NCBI RefSeq assembly: GCF_042677205.1
Contig: NZ_JBHTIU010000003.1
Coordinates: 93,067 to 157,066 of the forward strand
DNA from: Paenibacillus_L residui
GTDB taxonomy: Bacteria > Bacillota > Bacilli > Paenibacillales > NBRC-103111
Length of the DNA stretch: 64,000 bases
Reading direction: 5' to 3'
A program made the translations under genes and the position numbers. Positions 26,759-35,948 of this stretch are shown one piece after another. Each line of letters starts with the position of its first letter. The stretch's first letter is position 1. The notes beneath the pieces are model-generated. The model had not been told where the DNA came from. It did no database searches and was given only the letters and a program-made list of their open reading frames with translations.

Positions 26759-29151
26759 TCCGGTTTATGAAAGCGAAACGAAATCTGACTGCCCTGGCCG
26801 TGGCCATCGTCCTCTCCTGTATGCCCGTCCTTATGGTCTTTGCCGGTCAAGCACCGGTTCAGGCCAAGGAAGACAAAGCAGCGGAGAATGGGAGCCAGGA
26901 GGCGTCCAATGAGGGTCAGAAGCCGGCTCCCGGCAAGGAGGAGGAAGCCAAGCCGGCCGCAGCTAATCCTAACGTGAAGGAGCCGGATTTCCCTAAGGAA
27001 TCGGCTATGCAAATCGTGGCGGACAATGGGCGGTATCAATTGAAGGCAGATCCTAAATCGGGCCATTTCATCGTCTTCAGCAAACAATCGGAACAGGTCT
27101 GGAGATCATATCCCGATCCGCAATACTGGAGCAGTCAGGAAAACTCCAAAGCCTGGAGAGTGCATCTGAAATCCCCCTTCATGTTCCGCTTCGTCGAGTT
27201 TAAGGTACGGAGGGATTTGTTGAAGGAATCCAACTATTACGAGCAATCCGGTAAAATTTCCTCCTTCGAACGAATAAACGATGGATTTAAAATCACCTAT
27301 GAGATGCCGAATCTCGGCTTCGTCATCCCGGTACAGGTCCGGCTTAAAGACGATTATGTGGAAACAACCGTCCTGGAGGAAGGGCTTAAGGATGTGAAGG
27401 AGGCACAGAAGGAGGAGGCTAAGCCCAATACTAAGGCAAATGCCAAGTCGAACGCCAAGAAAGACCCCGAAGCGAGATTGGTTTCGCTGCGCCTGTTTCC
27501 ATTTTTCGGCGCTCAAGCATCGGATGGGGAGAACGGTTTCCTGTTAATTCCAGATGGCTCCGGAGCGCTGATTGATTTCAAGAAGGACCGCGCGAATACA
27601 ACCAGCTTTTATAACGAAAGAATTTATGGCGAGGATTGGGCTTATAGCAGCGGAACCACCTTCTCCAACCGTCTTCCCGTGCGAATGCCCGTATTCGGGA
27701 TCAAAGACGGGGACAAAGGATTTGTCGCCGTGGCCCATCAGGGAGCGGAGTATGCAAGCGTGCTGGCGGCTCCATCCAAATCCTTCAGCCAGTACAATTG
27801 GACGACGGTAGAGCAAATTTATCGGTTTAAACATTTTCAACCGTCCAATACAAGAAGAACCGCCGGCTTCTATACCTATAGCAAGGAATTGACGGCAGGA
27901 GACCGCTCGGTCCGCTACTATCTTCTCGAGGAGCAGCCGGATTATGCGCGAATGGCCGGCCGGTATCGTCAATACCTGATGGAAGAGGTCGGCTATGAGC
28001 GGCTCCCTGCGTCGGAGGAAGGTGTCCGGCTGCAGCTTCACCTGCTTGGAGGCGATACAGCCAAAGGATTCCTCTGGGATTCCTATCTCCCTTTGACAAC
28101 AACGGACGAAGCGGAGGAGATCGTACGGCAGCTTCATTATTTGGGAGTGGAGGATATGTCCGTCGTCTATCTCGGGTGGCAAAAGGGAGGATACAGCAAA
28201 GCCGGAGGGCATTTCCCGGTCGACCGGAGATTGGGCGGGAACGGCGGGATGAAGCGGCTGGCTGATTTTGTCCGCTCCAAAGGCTTCTCCCTCTTTCTGG
28301 ATGCCCGTTCCTACACCTTCAATAATACGGGCAGGGATGGATTCCGCGGCAGCCGGGACGGTCTGCGCGATCAGGGATCGTCCGTTATCCGCTTCCGTTC
28401 GTGGAACCGGGAGGACGAGACGACCTTCGTCAGCCCCCGCTTCATGGAGGAGGTGGTCCTCCGGGATATGCAGAAGGTGAAAGAACTGGGTGTGGATGGC
28501 CTACTATTCGGAGACGGCATCGGTGATATCCTTAATACCGATTACAACGAAAGATATTCCCTGACCCGGACCGAGTCGCTGGAATTGCAGAGGCGTCTGC
28601 TGCAGACAGCGCAAGAGGAGCTGGGACGTATCCAGCTAGCGGAAGGCAACGTATACGCAGGCAAATTTGCAGAGCATTGGGACGGTCTGTCCAATGACTA
28701 TTCTTATGATTTGTTCGTCGACCGGACGGTGCCTTTCGCACAGATCGCCCTGCATGGACTGGTCAGCTATTCATTCGAATATGCCAATCTGAGCGGCAAC
28801 TATACGGAAAACTATCTTCGCGGAATCGAGTATGGGGCGGAGCCGTCCTTCGTCGTCACTTCCTCCCCTTCCCAGGAGCTGTTGAAATCGAAGTCGCTAA
28901 ACCGGTATTACAGCACCTACTACAAAGATTGGCTGGAGCAGATAGTTACCCAATATCAGCTATACAATGATGCTTTGAGCGAGGTTAGAACCGAGTTCAT
29001 TACGGATCATCGGGCCTTGGCCAAAGGGGTGATGGAAACGACGTACGCGAACGGACATCGGGTGGTCGTCAATTACAATGCTTATCCTTACTCAAACGAA
29101 GGCCTGGTCGTTCAGGCGAATGATTTTGCCGTGATTCGGGGAGGGCAGTAA
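26755..29151 (+). CDS. Secreted DUF5696-like protein, possible glycoside hydrolase fold
   Basis: The GTG at 26755 follows AGGAGGTG by 5-7 bases and overlaps the previous stop, giving 798 residues. A signal peptide spans about 1-37, followed by a low-complexity Lys/Glu/Ala/Pro linker to about 80. A beta-rich region (about 85-400) includes a second charged insert near 225-240. A barrel-like C-terminal region follows, with strand-helix units SVVYLGWQKGGYSKAGGHFP, FSLFLDARSYTF and GVDGLLFGDGIGD. The acidic residues at strand ends look like a glycosidase active site, but no activity is established. It sits between the Yip1-like gene and the second permease pair. Confidence 0.78.
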   Translation: MIRFMKAKRNLTALAVAIVLSCMPVLMVFAGQAPVQAKEDKAAENGSQEASNEGQKPAPGKEEEAKPAAANPNVKEPDFPKESAMQIVADNGRYQLKADPKSGHFIVFSKQSEQVWRSYPDPQYWSSQENSKAWRVHLKSPFMFRFVEFKVRRDLLKESNYYEQSGKISSFERINDGFKITYEMPNLGFVIPVQVRLKDDYVETTVLEEGLKDVKEAQKEEAKPNTKANAKSNAKKDPEARLVSLRLFPFFGAQASDGENGFLLIPDGSGALIDFKKDRANTTSFYNERIYGEDWAYSSGTTFSNRLPVRMPVFGIKDGDKGFVAVAHQGAEYASVLAAPSKSFSQYNWTTVEQIYRFKHFQPSNTRRTAGFYTYSKELTAGDRSVRYYLLEEQPDYARMAGRYRQYLMEEVGYERLPASEEGVRLQLHLLGGDTAKGFLWDSYLPLTTTDEAEEIVRQLHYLGVEDMSVVYLGWQKGGYSKAGGHFPVDRRLGGNGGMKRLADFVRSKGFSLFLDARSYTFNNTGRDGFRGSRDGLRDQGSSVIRFRSWNREDETTFVSPRFMEEVVLRDMQKVKELGVDGLLFGDGIGDILNTDYNERYSLTRTESLELQRRLLQTAQEELGRIQLAEGNVYAGKFAEHWDGLSNDYSYDLFVDRTVPFAQIALHGLVSYSFEYANLSGNYTENYLRGIEYGAEPSFVVTSSPSQELLKSKSLNRYYSTYYKDWLEQIVTQYQLYNDALSEVRTEFITDHRALAKGVMETTYANGHRVVVNYNAYPYSNEGLVVQANDFAVIRGGQ

Positions 29152-29152
29152 T

Positions 29153-30022
29153 ATGGGGAAAAAGAAGAGATTGAACGCCCGTTTCATGCGGAATCTGGAA
29201 GGCACCTTGTTTATCGCCCCATGGCTGATCGGATTCATCGTGTTCTTGGGGTTTCCGCTTGTATTTTCTTTATATATGAGTTTTCACAGCGTCAAAATTT
29301 TGCCGACCCGGATGAGCTACGAGTTCGTCGGATTAAAGTACTACCGGGAAATTTTGTTCGGCAGCTCGGCCTTCTACGACGAATTGATTCCGTTTTTCCA
29401 GGAAGTGGTCATCATGATCCCGGTTATTCTAATCTTCTCGCTTCTCATTGCCATCTTGTTAAATCAGAAGCTGAGAGGCCGCTTCCTGTTCCGGGGCATA
29501 TTTTTCCTGCCGGTGATCTTTACGACCGGTTATGTGCTGACGGAGTTCGTCAACCAGGGGGAAGGAAGCCTCGGTTTCCTGGAACGGTTCGCTCTCGGAA
29601 GTTATCTCGATGCTTTCCTGGGAGACAGCTCCTGGGCCAAACCGGTTAAGGAAGTGTTGAACCGCTTTGTGCTCGTCCTCTGGTATTCCGGGGTGCAGAT
29701 TCTAATCTTCCTGGCCGGTCGTCAGACCATCTCGGCATCTGCCTACGAATCCGCGAGAATCGATGGGGCTTCCCCGTGGGAAGTGTTCTGGAAAATTACA
29801 ATCCCGGCGATGTCACCGTTCATTCTGCTCAATCTGATCTACACCGTCGTCGATATGTTTACCTTTCCGTTCAATCCGATTATCTCGTTAATCGGCAAGG
29901 GAAATTACGGATACAACAGCAGCCTGGCCTGGATTTATTTTCTTGTGATCATCATCTTTCTCTCGCTGGTGCTGTGGATTTACAGCAGGCTAAACCGGAA
30001 CCAAAGAGCGTCGCGGGCATAA
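29153..30022 (+). CDS. Carbohydrate ABC transporter permease, second pair, MalF-like
   Basis: The 289-residue protein has six membrane segments and the EAA loop YESARIDGASPWEVFWKIT. It begins one base after the DUF5696 gene, with GGGGAGGG upstream, so it belongs to the same transcript. Unlike most MalF-like permeases it has a long segment (about 110-165) between two membrane helices, which places FLGDSSWAKPVKEVLNR outside the cell. Confidence 0.91.
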   Translation: MGKKKRLNARFMRNLEGTLFIAPWLIGFIVFLGFPLVFSLYMSFHSVKILPTRMSYEFVGLKYYREILFGSSAFYDELIPFFQEVVIMIPVILIFSLLIAILLNQKLRGRFLFRGIFFLPVIFTTGYVLTEFVNQGEGSLGFLERFALGSYLDAFLGDSSWAKPVKEVLNRFVLVLWYSGVQILIFLAGRQTISASAYESARIDGASPWEVFWKITIPAMSPFILLNLIYTVVDMFTFPFNPIISLIGKGNYGYNSSLAWIYFLVIIIFLSLVLWIYSRLNRNQRASRA

Positions 30023-30035
30023 GGAGGGGTGCGAA

Positions 30036-30995
30036 ATGAATACGATCCTGATGAAGCTGAAGAGGAGGATCACCTTCAAGGACCCGGTCCGTCAGTTGAA
30101 GTATATGACGCTCGGACGGGAAATTAACGAAGGGCTTGTTTTCAAGCTGTTTCTATATACCATTTTCATTTGCACATCTTATATTTACCTACATCCCATT
30201 ATGAAGATGGTTGTCAAAATGGTCATGGACGCCAAGGACTTGATCGATCCGACGGTGACATGGATTCCGTCATCGCTCTATTGGGGGCATCTGCAGACGG
30301 CGTGGAAGGTGCTCAAATACGGCAATTCCTTCACAATCAGCCTCGTCGTGGCACTTGTGGCCTCGGTGTTTCACTGCATTTCATGCGGCTTTGCCGGCTA
30401 CGCCTTGGCAAGGCTTGAATTTCCGTTCAAAAAATTGGTGTTCTTCCTGCTGCTGCTCGCTTTCATCATACCTCCTCAAGTCGTGGTGCTGCCTACGATT
30501 ATTGCCTACTCGCAGCTGGGGCTGGACGGCTCGCTGGCGGCGCTGGTCATCCCGGCGCTGTTCGGCTTTGGCGTCAAAGGCGCTCTGTTCGTCATCATTT
30601 ACCGGCAGTTTTTTATGACGCAGCCCAAGGAGCTGGAGGAAGCGGCCAAGATTGACGGGGCGAGCGCGTTCAAATTTTATGTCCGGGTCATGTTTCCGCT
30701 GGCGAAACCGGCCATTCTGGTCGTGTTTCTGTTCTCCTTCGTATGGACATGGAACGACACCTACATGCCGAGAATGTTCCTGAGCGAAGCGAAGAATGTG
30801 CCGCTCGCCGTGCAGATGTCCCGTCTGGATGTAGGTATAAACCAGTTCATGCAGGCGGCGGATATGCCGTTGTACATGTCGGAGGCGATCAAGATGGCGG
30901 CCAGCTTCCTGACCATTCTGCCGCCGCTTCTTATCTACTTCTTGGCTCAGCGCTATTTCGTGGAGAGTGTGGAAAGAACGGGGCTGGTGGAGTAA
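30036..30995 (+). CDS. Carbohydrate ABC transporter permease, second pair, MalG-like
   Basis: The 319-residue protein has six membrane segments and the EAA loop LEEAAKIDGASAFKFYVRVM. An N-terminal cytoplasmic section of about 35 residues is longer than usual. It is the last gene of the locus, preceded by AAGGAGGGG, and converges on the LysR gene with a 22-base gap. I see no clear terminator in that gap. Confidence 0.92.
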   Translation: MNTILMKLKRRITFKDPVRQLKYMTLGREINEGLVFKLFLYTIFICTSYIYLHPIMKMVVKMVMDAKDLIDPTVTWIPSSLYWGHLQTAWKVLKYGNSFTISLVVALVASVFHCISCGFAGYALARLEFPFKKLVFFLLLLAFIIPPQVVVLPTIIAYSQLGLDGSLAALVIPALFGFGVKGALFVIIYRQFFMTQPKELEEAAKIDGASAFKFYVRVMFPLAKPAILVVFLFSFVWTWNDTYMPRMFLSEAKNVPLAVQMSRLDVGINQFMQAADMPLYMSEAIKMAASFLTILPPLLIYFLAQRYFVESVERTGLVE

Positions 30996-31017
30996 GCCCG
31001 GCCCTAAGTTTTCCAAT

Positions 31018-31917
31018 TTAACGGTTCTGAACGACCTCCTGCAGTACCTGGATAAAAGCTTCCGCTGCCTTGGATAAGTAGCGCCCGTGCCGATAGGCGA
31101 TGACCAGCGTTCTTGTAGGCCGGCCGTCCAGAGGGAGATAGACGGGGGCATGCGGCTCCCCTTGTACCCTCGCTACCATCTTGGGAACGAAGGCGACCCC
31201 CATACCGGCGGCGACCAGTGATTGGACGGTATCGATATTGGTGCTTTCGAACACGATCCGCGGCTCGAAACCGGCCGCTCCGCACAAATCCATTGTGATT
31301 TGGCGGAAGCCCTGGCCTTTTTTCAAAATAATAAAGGGCTCCTCCCGAAGGGTATCGATCCGCACGGCATCATCCCCGGACGCTGACTGGGCAAGCGGGT
31401 GATGGGGAGGGACGCAGAGGCGAATTTCCTCCTCGATCAGCGGCAGGTAAGAAAGGGAGCGCTCCGCCAGAGGCAGGGAGAGCAGACTGATATCTGTCTG
31501 GCCGCTTGCCGCCAGCCGCTCCAGGTTCGCCGAGGTCTCTTCAACAAGTTGAATTTCAATTTCCGGATACTGCTGCTGGAAGACGGGGAGGACGAGTGGT
31601 AAAATATGGGACCCGGTAATGGGCAAGCTGCCGACAATCAGCTTGCCTTTTCGCATTTGCGAAATGTCCTCCATTTCTTTTTTGAGCTGGGAAACCTTAT
31701 CCAGAATAATCTGCGCCTTCTCGACAAAGACCGTGCCGGCGTAGGTCATTTCCACGGAATTGGTATTGCGCTGAAACAGGAGAACCCCGATCTCCTTTTC
31801 CAGTTTGGAAAGCTGTTGGCTTAAGGAAGGCTGGGCAATGTGCAGCTTTTCCGCCGCCCTCGAGAAGTTTTTTTCGGCTGCTATCTGGACTGCATACTGC
31901 AATTGTCTTAATTCCAT
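31018..31917 (-). CDS. LysR-family transcriptional regulator
   Basis: The ATG at 31917 follows AAAGGAGAG by about 9 bases and gives MELRQLQYAVQIAAEKNFSR, the standard LysR start; 300 residues. The helix-turn-helix is within residues 1-60 (HIAQPSLSQQLSKLEKEIG), and the co-inducer domain from about 90 resembles CysB/CbbR/CitR-type regulators. The nearest target candidate is leuCD, transcribed away from it 1.8 kb further on; a T-N11-A inverted repeat in the leuC promoter region (33619-33633) would suit such a regulator. It could instead act on the converging carbohydrate locus. The effector is not known. Confidence 0.9.
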   Translation of the reverse strand: MELRQLQYAVQIAAEKNFSRAAEKLHIAQPSLSQQLSKLEKEIGVLLFQRNTNSVEMTYAGTVFVEKAQIILDKVSQLKKEMEDISQMRKGKLIVGSLPITGSHILPLVLPVFQQQYPEIEIQLVEETSANLERLAASGQTDISLLSLPLAERSLSYLPLIEEEIRLCVPPHHPLAQSASGDDAVRIDTLREEPFIILKKGQGFRQITMDLCGAAGFEPRIVFESTNIDTVQSLVAAGMGVAFVPKMVARVQGEPHAPVYLPLDGRPTRTLVIAYRHGRYLSKAAEAFIQVLQEVVQNR

Positions 31918-32279
31918 AGAAAGACTCTCCTTTGCGGGGGTTTCCCGCCTCATTAAAGCTCTTTTCTATCTCGTCGGCAATAAACCTTCCCACCAACCCC
32001 ACCGCAAGCTTTTCCCTCAAGTGGTAAGGGGAATCTGACAAGGTTTGCAGCTTCGGGAGATGTGGAGAACTGCAGATCTGAACGCTTTTATTGCCGTATA
32101 CAAATTTGGCTTTATTTATCATTGCTCTTCTCATGATATTATACATCCGCAGCGTTATAAGGACAAAGTTGCGGCGTCAAGTAGGAGACATAGGCATCCT
32201 GTTCGAGTTTATAAGCGCGGTCGTGCTTTGGAGTGGATAGCCTGCCAGAATTTTGTATTTTGCTTCTATGCTATGTGCT

Positions 32280-33040
32280 TTTGACTGTTATCCCCTTCGT
32301 TCAGGAAAAGTATTTTCAAAGGACAGCGATGTTCTATAGACTGGGGATGCTTCCGGAAAATTAGAGGACAAGAAGTGGCAGAAATTGCTTTCGGGATTAT
32401 GACTGAAGGATGTGTATGGAAAATTTCTAAATGTACTGAGTGAAAGGGATAACGGTCAAAAGGGCGCAAAAAGGTGGAGTTGGCCGGTAAAGGTACTGAG
32501 AGAAAGGGATACTGGTCAAATGGGGCGGAGAAGTGACATGAATCGCGCCTAAGAGGTTGCAGGTCCGCTAGTATTGTACGATAGAAAAAAACGGATTAAG
32601 GAGACTGGACAGAAAGGAAACGTCCTCACGAAGATCGTTGATCCGGGCTTTTGACTGTTATCCCCTTATATCAGAAAGGCTGCTTAAATCGCCTGTTCGT
32701 CCTTTTCTATGCTTCTGCATTATGTTCAATCCCTTCCGGGTCCGGATCCAAGCCCTGGGAGCCGAACAGGTGCATCATTTCCTTGGAGAGCCTGAGCTTA
32801 CGGGATAATTGTTCAATGGAGCCATGCTACTGAGCGAAAGGGATAATGGTCAAAGAGACGGAAAAAAGGTGGAGTTGGCCGGTAAAGGTACTGAGTGAAA
32901 GGGATACTGGTCAAAGAGTCGGAAAAAGAGGTATTGCCCGGCGAGCGATGTGCTGAGCGGAAGGGATAACGATCAAAAGGGGCGGAAAAAAGGTGGAGAT
33001 GGGCCGGTAAGGACACTGAGTGAAAGGGATAATGGTCAAA
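32280..33040. repeat. Cluster of eight GGGATAA-centred repeats
   Basis: Right-pointing copies of the core AAGGGATA-N4-GTCAAA (25-bp units starting CTGAG) are at 32436, 32496, 32830, 32891, 32953 (GATCAAA variant) and 33016. Left-pointing copies start at 32280 and 32650. Neighbouring right-pointing units are 60-63 bases apart, with similar spacers rich in GGCGGAAAAAAGGTGGAG. Confidence 0.88.
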
Positions 33041-33175
33041 AGGGGCGAAAAGGCATGAATCGCGCCTAAGAGGCTGCAGATCCGCTATTATTGCACGATA
33101 GCAAGGAAGACATACCATTTAGACCCCCATGCCTCTGACCGCGGCACCTTGCTTCAATAGTGTGAAATTTGAAAA

Positions 33176-33351
33176 CTAAATGGATTTCATACAGTTAGAT
33201 TTCTATATTCGGGTCTAACTGGAAAACCTACAGCTAGTTTGCGCCAAAACAGCCGTTTCGCCCAAAGTTGCCCATTTTAACTGTAGTTTATCCAGTTAGT
33301 TTGATCATTTTCGCCCATTCGCTTGAATCTACCTGTACAAAATACAGTTAG
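33176..33351. repeat. Four 23-bp inverted repeats, CTAACTG-N9-CAGTTAG
   Basis: Copies lie at 33176-33198, 33215-33237, 33277-33299 and 33329-33351. All four are exactly 23 bases with near-palindromic seven-base arms and an AT-rich nine-base centre. The first two differ from consensus by one arm base each. The spacers share a CGCCCA motif in two cases. None was found elsewhere in the window. Confidence 0.85.
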
Positions 33352-33618
33352 ACGTGCCGCTCCGCTTGCAACGATGCCTGCAGACGGTAAAATAGACGGA
33401 TTTTCAAGGTAGATTAGAGGGAGACAGTTATATGCTTACGGCGAGTCTCATGAGAACCATGTTTGGCGGAATGTCGATGTCTTTTCTTGTCGGATGATTG
33501 AGCACTTTCTTGTCGGAGTGCAGTGGGCGCAAAAAGCGGCTTGAACGATCGATTAGAGATCAAGCGCCCCCCGCTTATAGGCGGAATACGGAATAAAGAG
33601 AGTCTTTATATTAATTTC

Positions 33619-33633
33619 CTATAAAACTTATAG
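33619..33633. promoter_or_regulatory. Candidate LysR-type operator upstream of leuC
   Basis: CTATAA-AAC-TTATAG is a perfect 15-base inverted repeat that also fits the T-N11-A rule for LysR operators. It lies just before the proposed leuC promoter. The regulator encoded at 31018-31917 is the obvious candidate to bind it, by inference only. Confidence 0.45.
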
Positions 33634-33643
33634 ATATTATATC

Positions 33644-33673
33644 TTGGAACAATCAAGAGAGAGATGTTACTAT
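33644..33673 (+). promoter_or_regulatory. Candidate leuC promoter
   Basis: TTGGAA (33644-33649) and TACTAT (33668-33673) are 18 bases apart. The start of transcription would be near 33680, about 54 bases before leuC. No T-box is present. Confidence 0.45.
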
Positions 33674-33733
33674 AGGTATTAATCGAATATGGATGATCTT
33701 TATCGATGGAGAATTTTCGTAGAGGTGAAAAAG

Positions 33734-35140
33734 ATGTCGAAAAAAACGATGTACGAAAAAATTTGGGACCAACACATCATTCATCAGGAAGAAGGAAAGC
33801 CTGGCATCATTTATATTGATCTGCACCTGGTGCATGAAGTGACGTCGCCGCAAGCTTTCGAAGGGCTTCGTTTGGCCGGGCGCAAGGTGCGCCGTCCGGA
33901 TCTAACCTTTGCGACGATGGACCATAACGTTCCTACCAAGGACCGTTTCAATATCGCCGACCCGATTTCCAAGCAGCAAATCGACACTCTGTCCAAGAAC
34001 TGTGCCGACTTCGGTGTGAAGCTGTTTGATTTGGAAAGCACGGATCAAGGGGTTGTCCATGTCATGGGGCCTGAGCTCGGATTGACGCACCCCGGGAAGA
34101 CCATTGTATGCGGAGACAGCCATACCTCCACGCACGGAGCCTTCGGTGCGCTTGCCTTCGGGATTGGAACGAGTGAAGTTGAGCATGTGCTTGCTACTCA
34201 GTGCCTGCAGCAATCCAAGTCGAAGACGATGGAGGTTCGCGTTAACGGCAAGCTGAGCCCCGGCGTAACGGCTAAAGACTTGATTCTGGGTATCATTGCC
34301 AAGTACGGCACGGATTTCGCTACCGGATATGTTATCGAGTATACCGGGGAAGCGATTCGTTCCTTATCCATGGAAGAGCGGATGACCGTCTGCAATATGT
34401 CGATTGAGGCAGGTGCTCGCGCGGGTCTGATCGCTCCGGACGAAACGACGTTCGAATACTTGCGCGGTCGCGAATACGTGCCCCAAGGCGAAGCATTCGA
34501 CAAGGCCGTTCAAGAATGGAAGAGTCTCGTAACGGATGAAGGGGCCGTATATGACCGTGTAGTTGAGTTTGATGCCGACTCCCTTATTCCTCAAGTGACC
34601 TGGGGTACTAGCCCGGGTATGGGAACAAGCATCGACTCCTCGGTGCCAAATCCGCAAGATTTTGCTACGGAGAATGAAAGAAAAGCAGCGGAAAAAGCCC
34701 TTGAATATATGGGACTTACTCCCGGAACCCCGATGACGGAGTTGAAAGTGGACCGGGTCTTCATCGGCTCCTGTACGAATGGAAGAATCGAAGACTTGCG
34801 TGCGGCGGCTTCGGTAGCCAAAGGCTACAAAGTATCTCCTAATGTGAATGCGATCGTCGTTCCCGGTTCGGGACGTGTCAAGATCCAAGCGGAGAAGGAA
34901 GGCTTGGACAAAATCTTCATTGAGGCCGGATTCGAATGGCGCGATGCGGGCTGCAGCATGTGTCTGGCGATGAATCCGGATGTCCTGAGCCCTGGCGAGA
35001 GATGCGCCTCGACCTCCAACCGGAACTTTGAAGGCCGTCAAGGACGCGGAGGACGGACACATCTTGTTTCGCCGGCAATGGCGGCTGCGGCTGCTATCGA
35101 AGGACGTTTCGTCGATGTGCGCAATTGGCAATTTAACTAA
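33734..35140 (+). CDS. leuC: 3-isopropylmalate dehydratase large subunit
   Basis: The ATG at 33734 follows AGAGGTG by 6 bases and gives 468 residues starting MSKKTMYEKIWDQHI. The protein is an aconitase-family enzyme. CGDSHTSTHGAFGALAFGIG forms part of the active site, and the cluster cysteines lie in FIGSCTNGRIEDLR and DAGCSMCLAMNPD. With LeuD it isomerises 2- to 3-isopropylmalate in leucine synthesis. leuD follows 23 bases after the stop. The other leu genes (leuA, leuB) are not in the window; the first upstream gene is LysR. Confidence 0.97.
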   Translation: MSKKTMYEKIWDQHIIHQEEGKPGIIYIDLHLVHEVTSPQAFEGLRLAGRKVRRPDLTFATMDHNVPTKDRFNIADPISKQQIDTLSKNCADFGVKLFDLESTDQGVVHVMGPELGLTHPGKTIVCGDSHTSTHGAFGALAFGIGTSEVEHVLATQCLQQSKSKTMEVRVNGKLSPGVTAKDLILGIIAKYGTDFATGYVIEYTGEAIRSLSMEERMTVCNMSIEAGARAGLIAPDETTFEYLRGREYVPQGEAFDKAVQEWKSLVTDEGAVYDRVVEFDADSLIPQVTWGTSPGMGTSIDSSVPNPQDFATENERKAAEKALEYMGLTPGTPMTELKVDRVFIGSCTNGRIEDLRAAASVAKGYKVSPNVNAIVVPGSGRVKIQAEKEGLDKIFIEAGFEWRDAGCSMCLAMNPDVLSPGERCASTSNRNFEGRQGRGGRTHLVSPAMAAAAAIEGRFVDVRNWQFN

Positions 35141-35163
35141 AAGAATAAGAGGAGTTGCTAGAT

Positions 35164-35763
35164 ATGGAACCTTTTAAAAAGCATACCGGAGTGGTAGCTC
35201 CCGTGGACCGTGTGAATGTGGATACGGACGCGATCATCCCGAAACAATTTCTCAAAAGAATAGAAAGAACCGGCTTCGGACAATTTCTGTTCTACGAATG
35301 GCGTTTTGATGAGAGCGGGCAAGTCAATCCGAATTTCGAATTAAACAAGCCCCGTTATGACGGAGCATCCATTCTGATCTCCCGGGCCAACTTCGGCTGC
35401 GGCTCTTCCCGTGAGCACGCGCCTTGGGCCATTCTGGACTATGGCTTTAAAGTTATCATCGCTCCGTCTTTTGCGGATATTTTCTATAACAACTGCTTTA
35501 AAAACGGAATTCTGCCTATCAAGCTTTCGGAAGAAGAAGTTCAGAAGCTGTTTGAGCTCACGGCTGCCAATGAAGGCTACCAGCTGACTATCGATCTGGA
35601 GAATAAGAGCATTACCGATAACCAAGGGCTTAATCTTTCGTTTGATCTGGATGAGCATCGGCGTCAGTTCCTGCTGCTTGGACTGGACGATATCGGCCTG
35701 ACTCTGCAGCATAGCGACAAAATCGCCGCTTATGAGGAGAAGCATCAAGCCAGATTATCGTAA
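35164..35763 (+). CDS. leuD: 3-isopropylmalate dehydratase small subunit
   Basis: The 199-residue protein begins at the ATG preceded by AGAGGAG (9-base spacing). The swivel-domain signature FGCGSSREHAPWAILDYGFK and the early DRVNVDTDAIIPKQFLK identify LeuD. It forms the active heterodimer with LeuC. The gene ends 65 bases before a strong terminator, which closes the operon. Confidence 0.97.
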   Translation: MEPFKKHTGVVAPVDRVNVDTDAIIPKQFLKRIERTGFGQFLFYEWRFDESGQVNPNFELNKPRYDGASILISRANFGCGSSREHAPWAILDYGFKVIIAPSFADIFYNNCFKNGILPIKLSEEEVQKLFELTAANEGYQLTIDLENKSITDNQGLNLSFDLDEHRRQFLLLGLDDIGLTLQHSDKIAAYEEKHQARLS

Positions 35764-35828
35764 ATCATATTGCTAGATAATAACGGGAGCCTATAGGGAA
35801 TTACCAGGCTAAATAATCATTCTACCCA

Positions 35829-35876
35829 AAAAGCTCCCTGTCGAAACAGAAAAATCTGTCGACAGGGAGCTTTTTT
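35829..35876 (+). terminator. Terminator of leuCD
   Basis: A 16-bp perfect stem (35829-35844 with 35859-35874, core GCTCCCTGTCGA) is topped by a smaller ACAGA-AAAA-TCTGT hairpin and ends in a T-run. Confidence 0.93.
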
Positions 35877-35948
35877 CGCAACTTTTTGGAAAATATTACG
35901 TCTAATTATACGTCGTATGGCATAATCTACTAAACTCAGAGGTGAATG

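Larger units (their letters stand above)
31918..33733. other. 1.8-kb repeat-rich intergenic region between lysR and leuC
   Basis: No credible gene lies here. From left to right it holds about 360 bases of unremarkable sequence, eight GGGATAA-centred repeats (32280-33040), four CTAACTG-N9-CAGTTAG inverted repeats (33176-33351) and the leuC promoter area. A ~50-bp segment with ATGAATCGCGCCTAAGAGG occurs twice (about 32538-32585 and 33054-33102), each time just after a repeat pair, so part of the region arose by duplication. Confidence 0.7.

Noticed and set aside
31918..33733. Prophage or transposon remnant in the lysR-leuC gap
   Set aside because: No transposase, integrase, phage gene or target-site duplication was seen; only short repeats.
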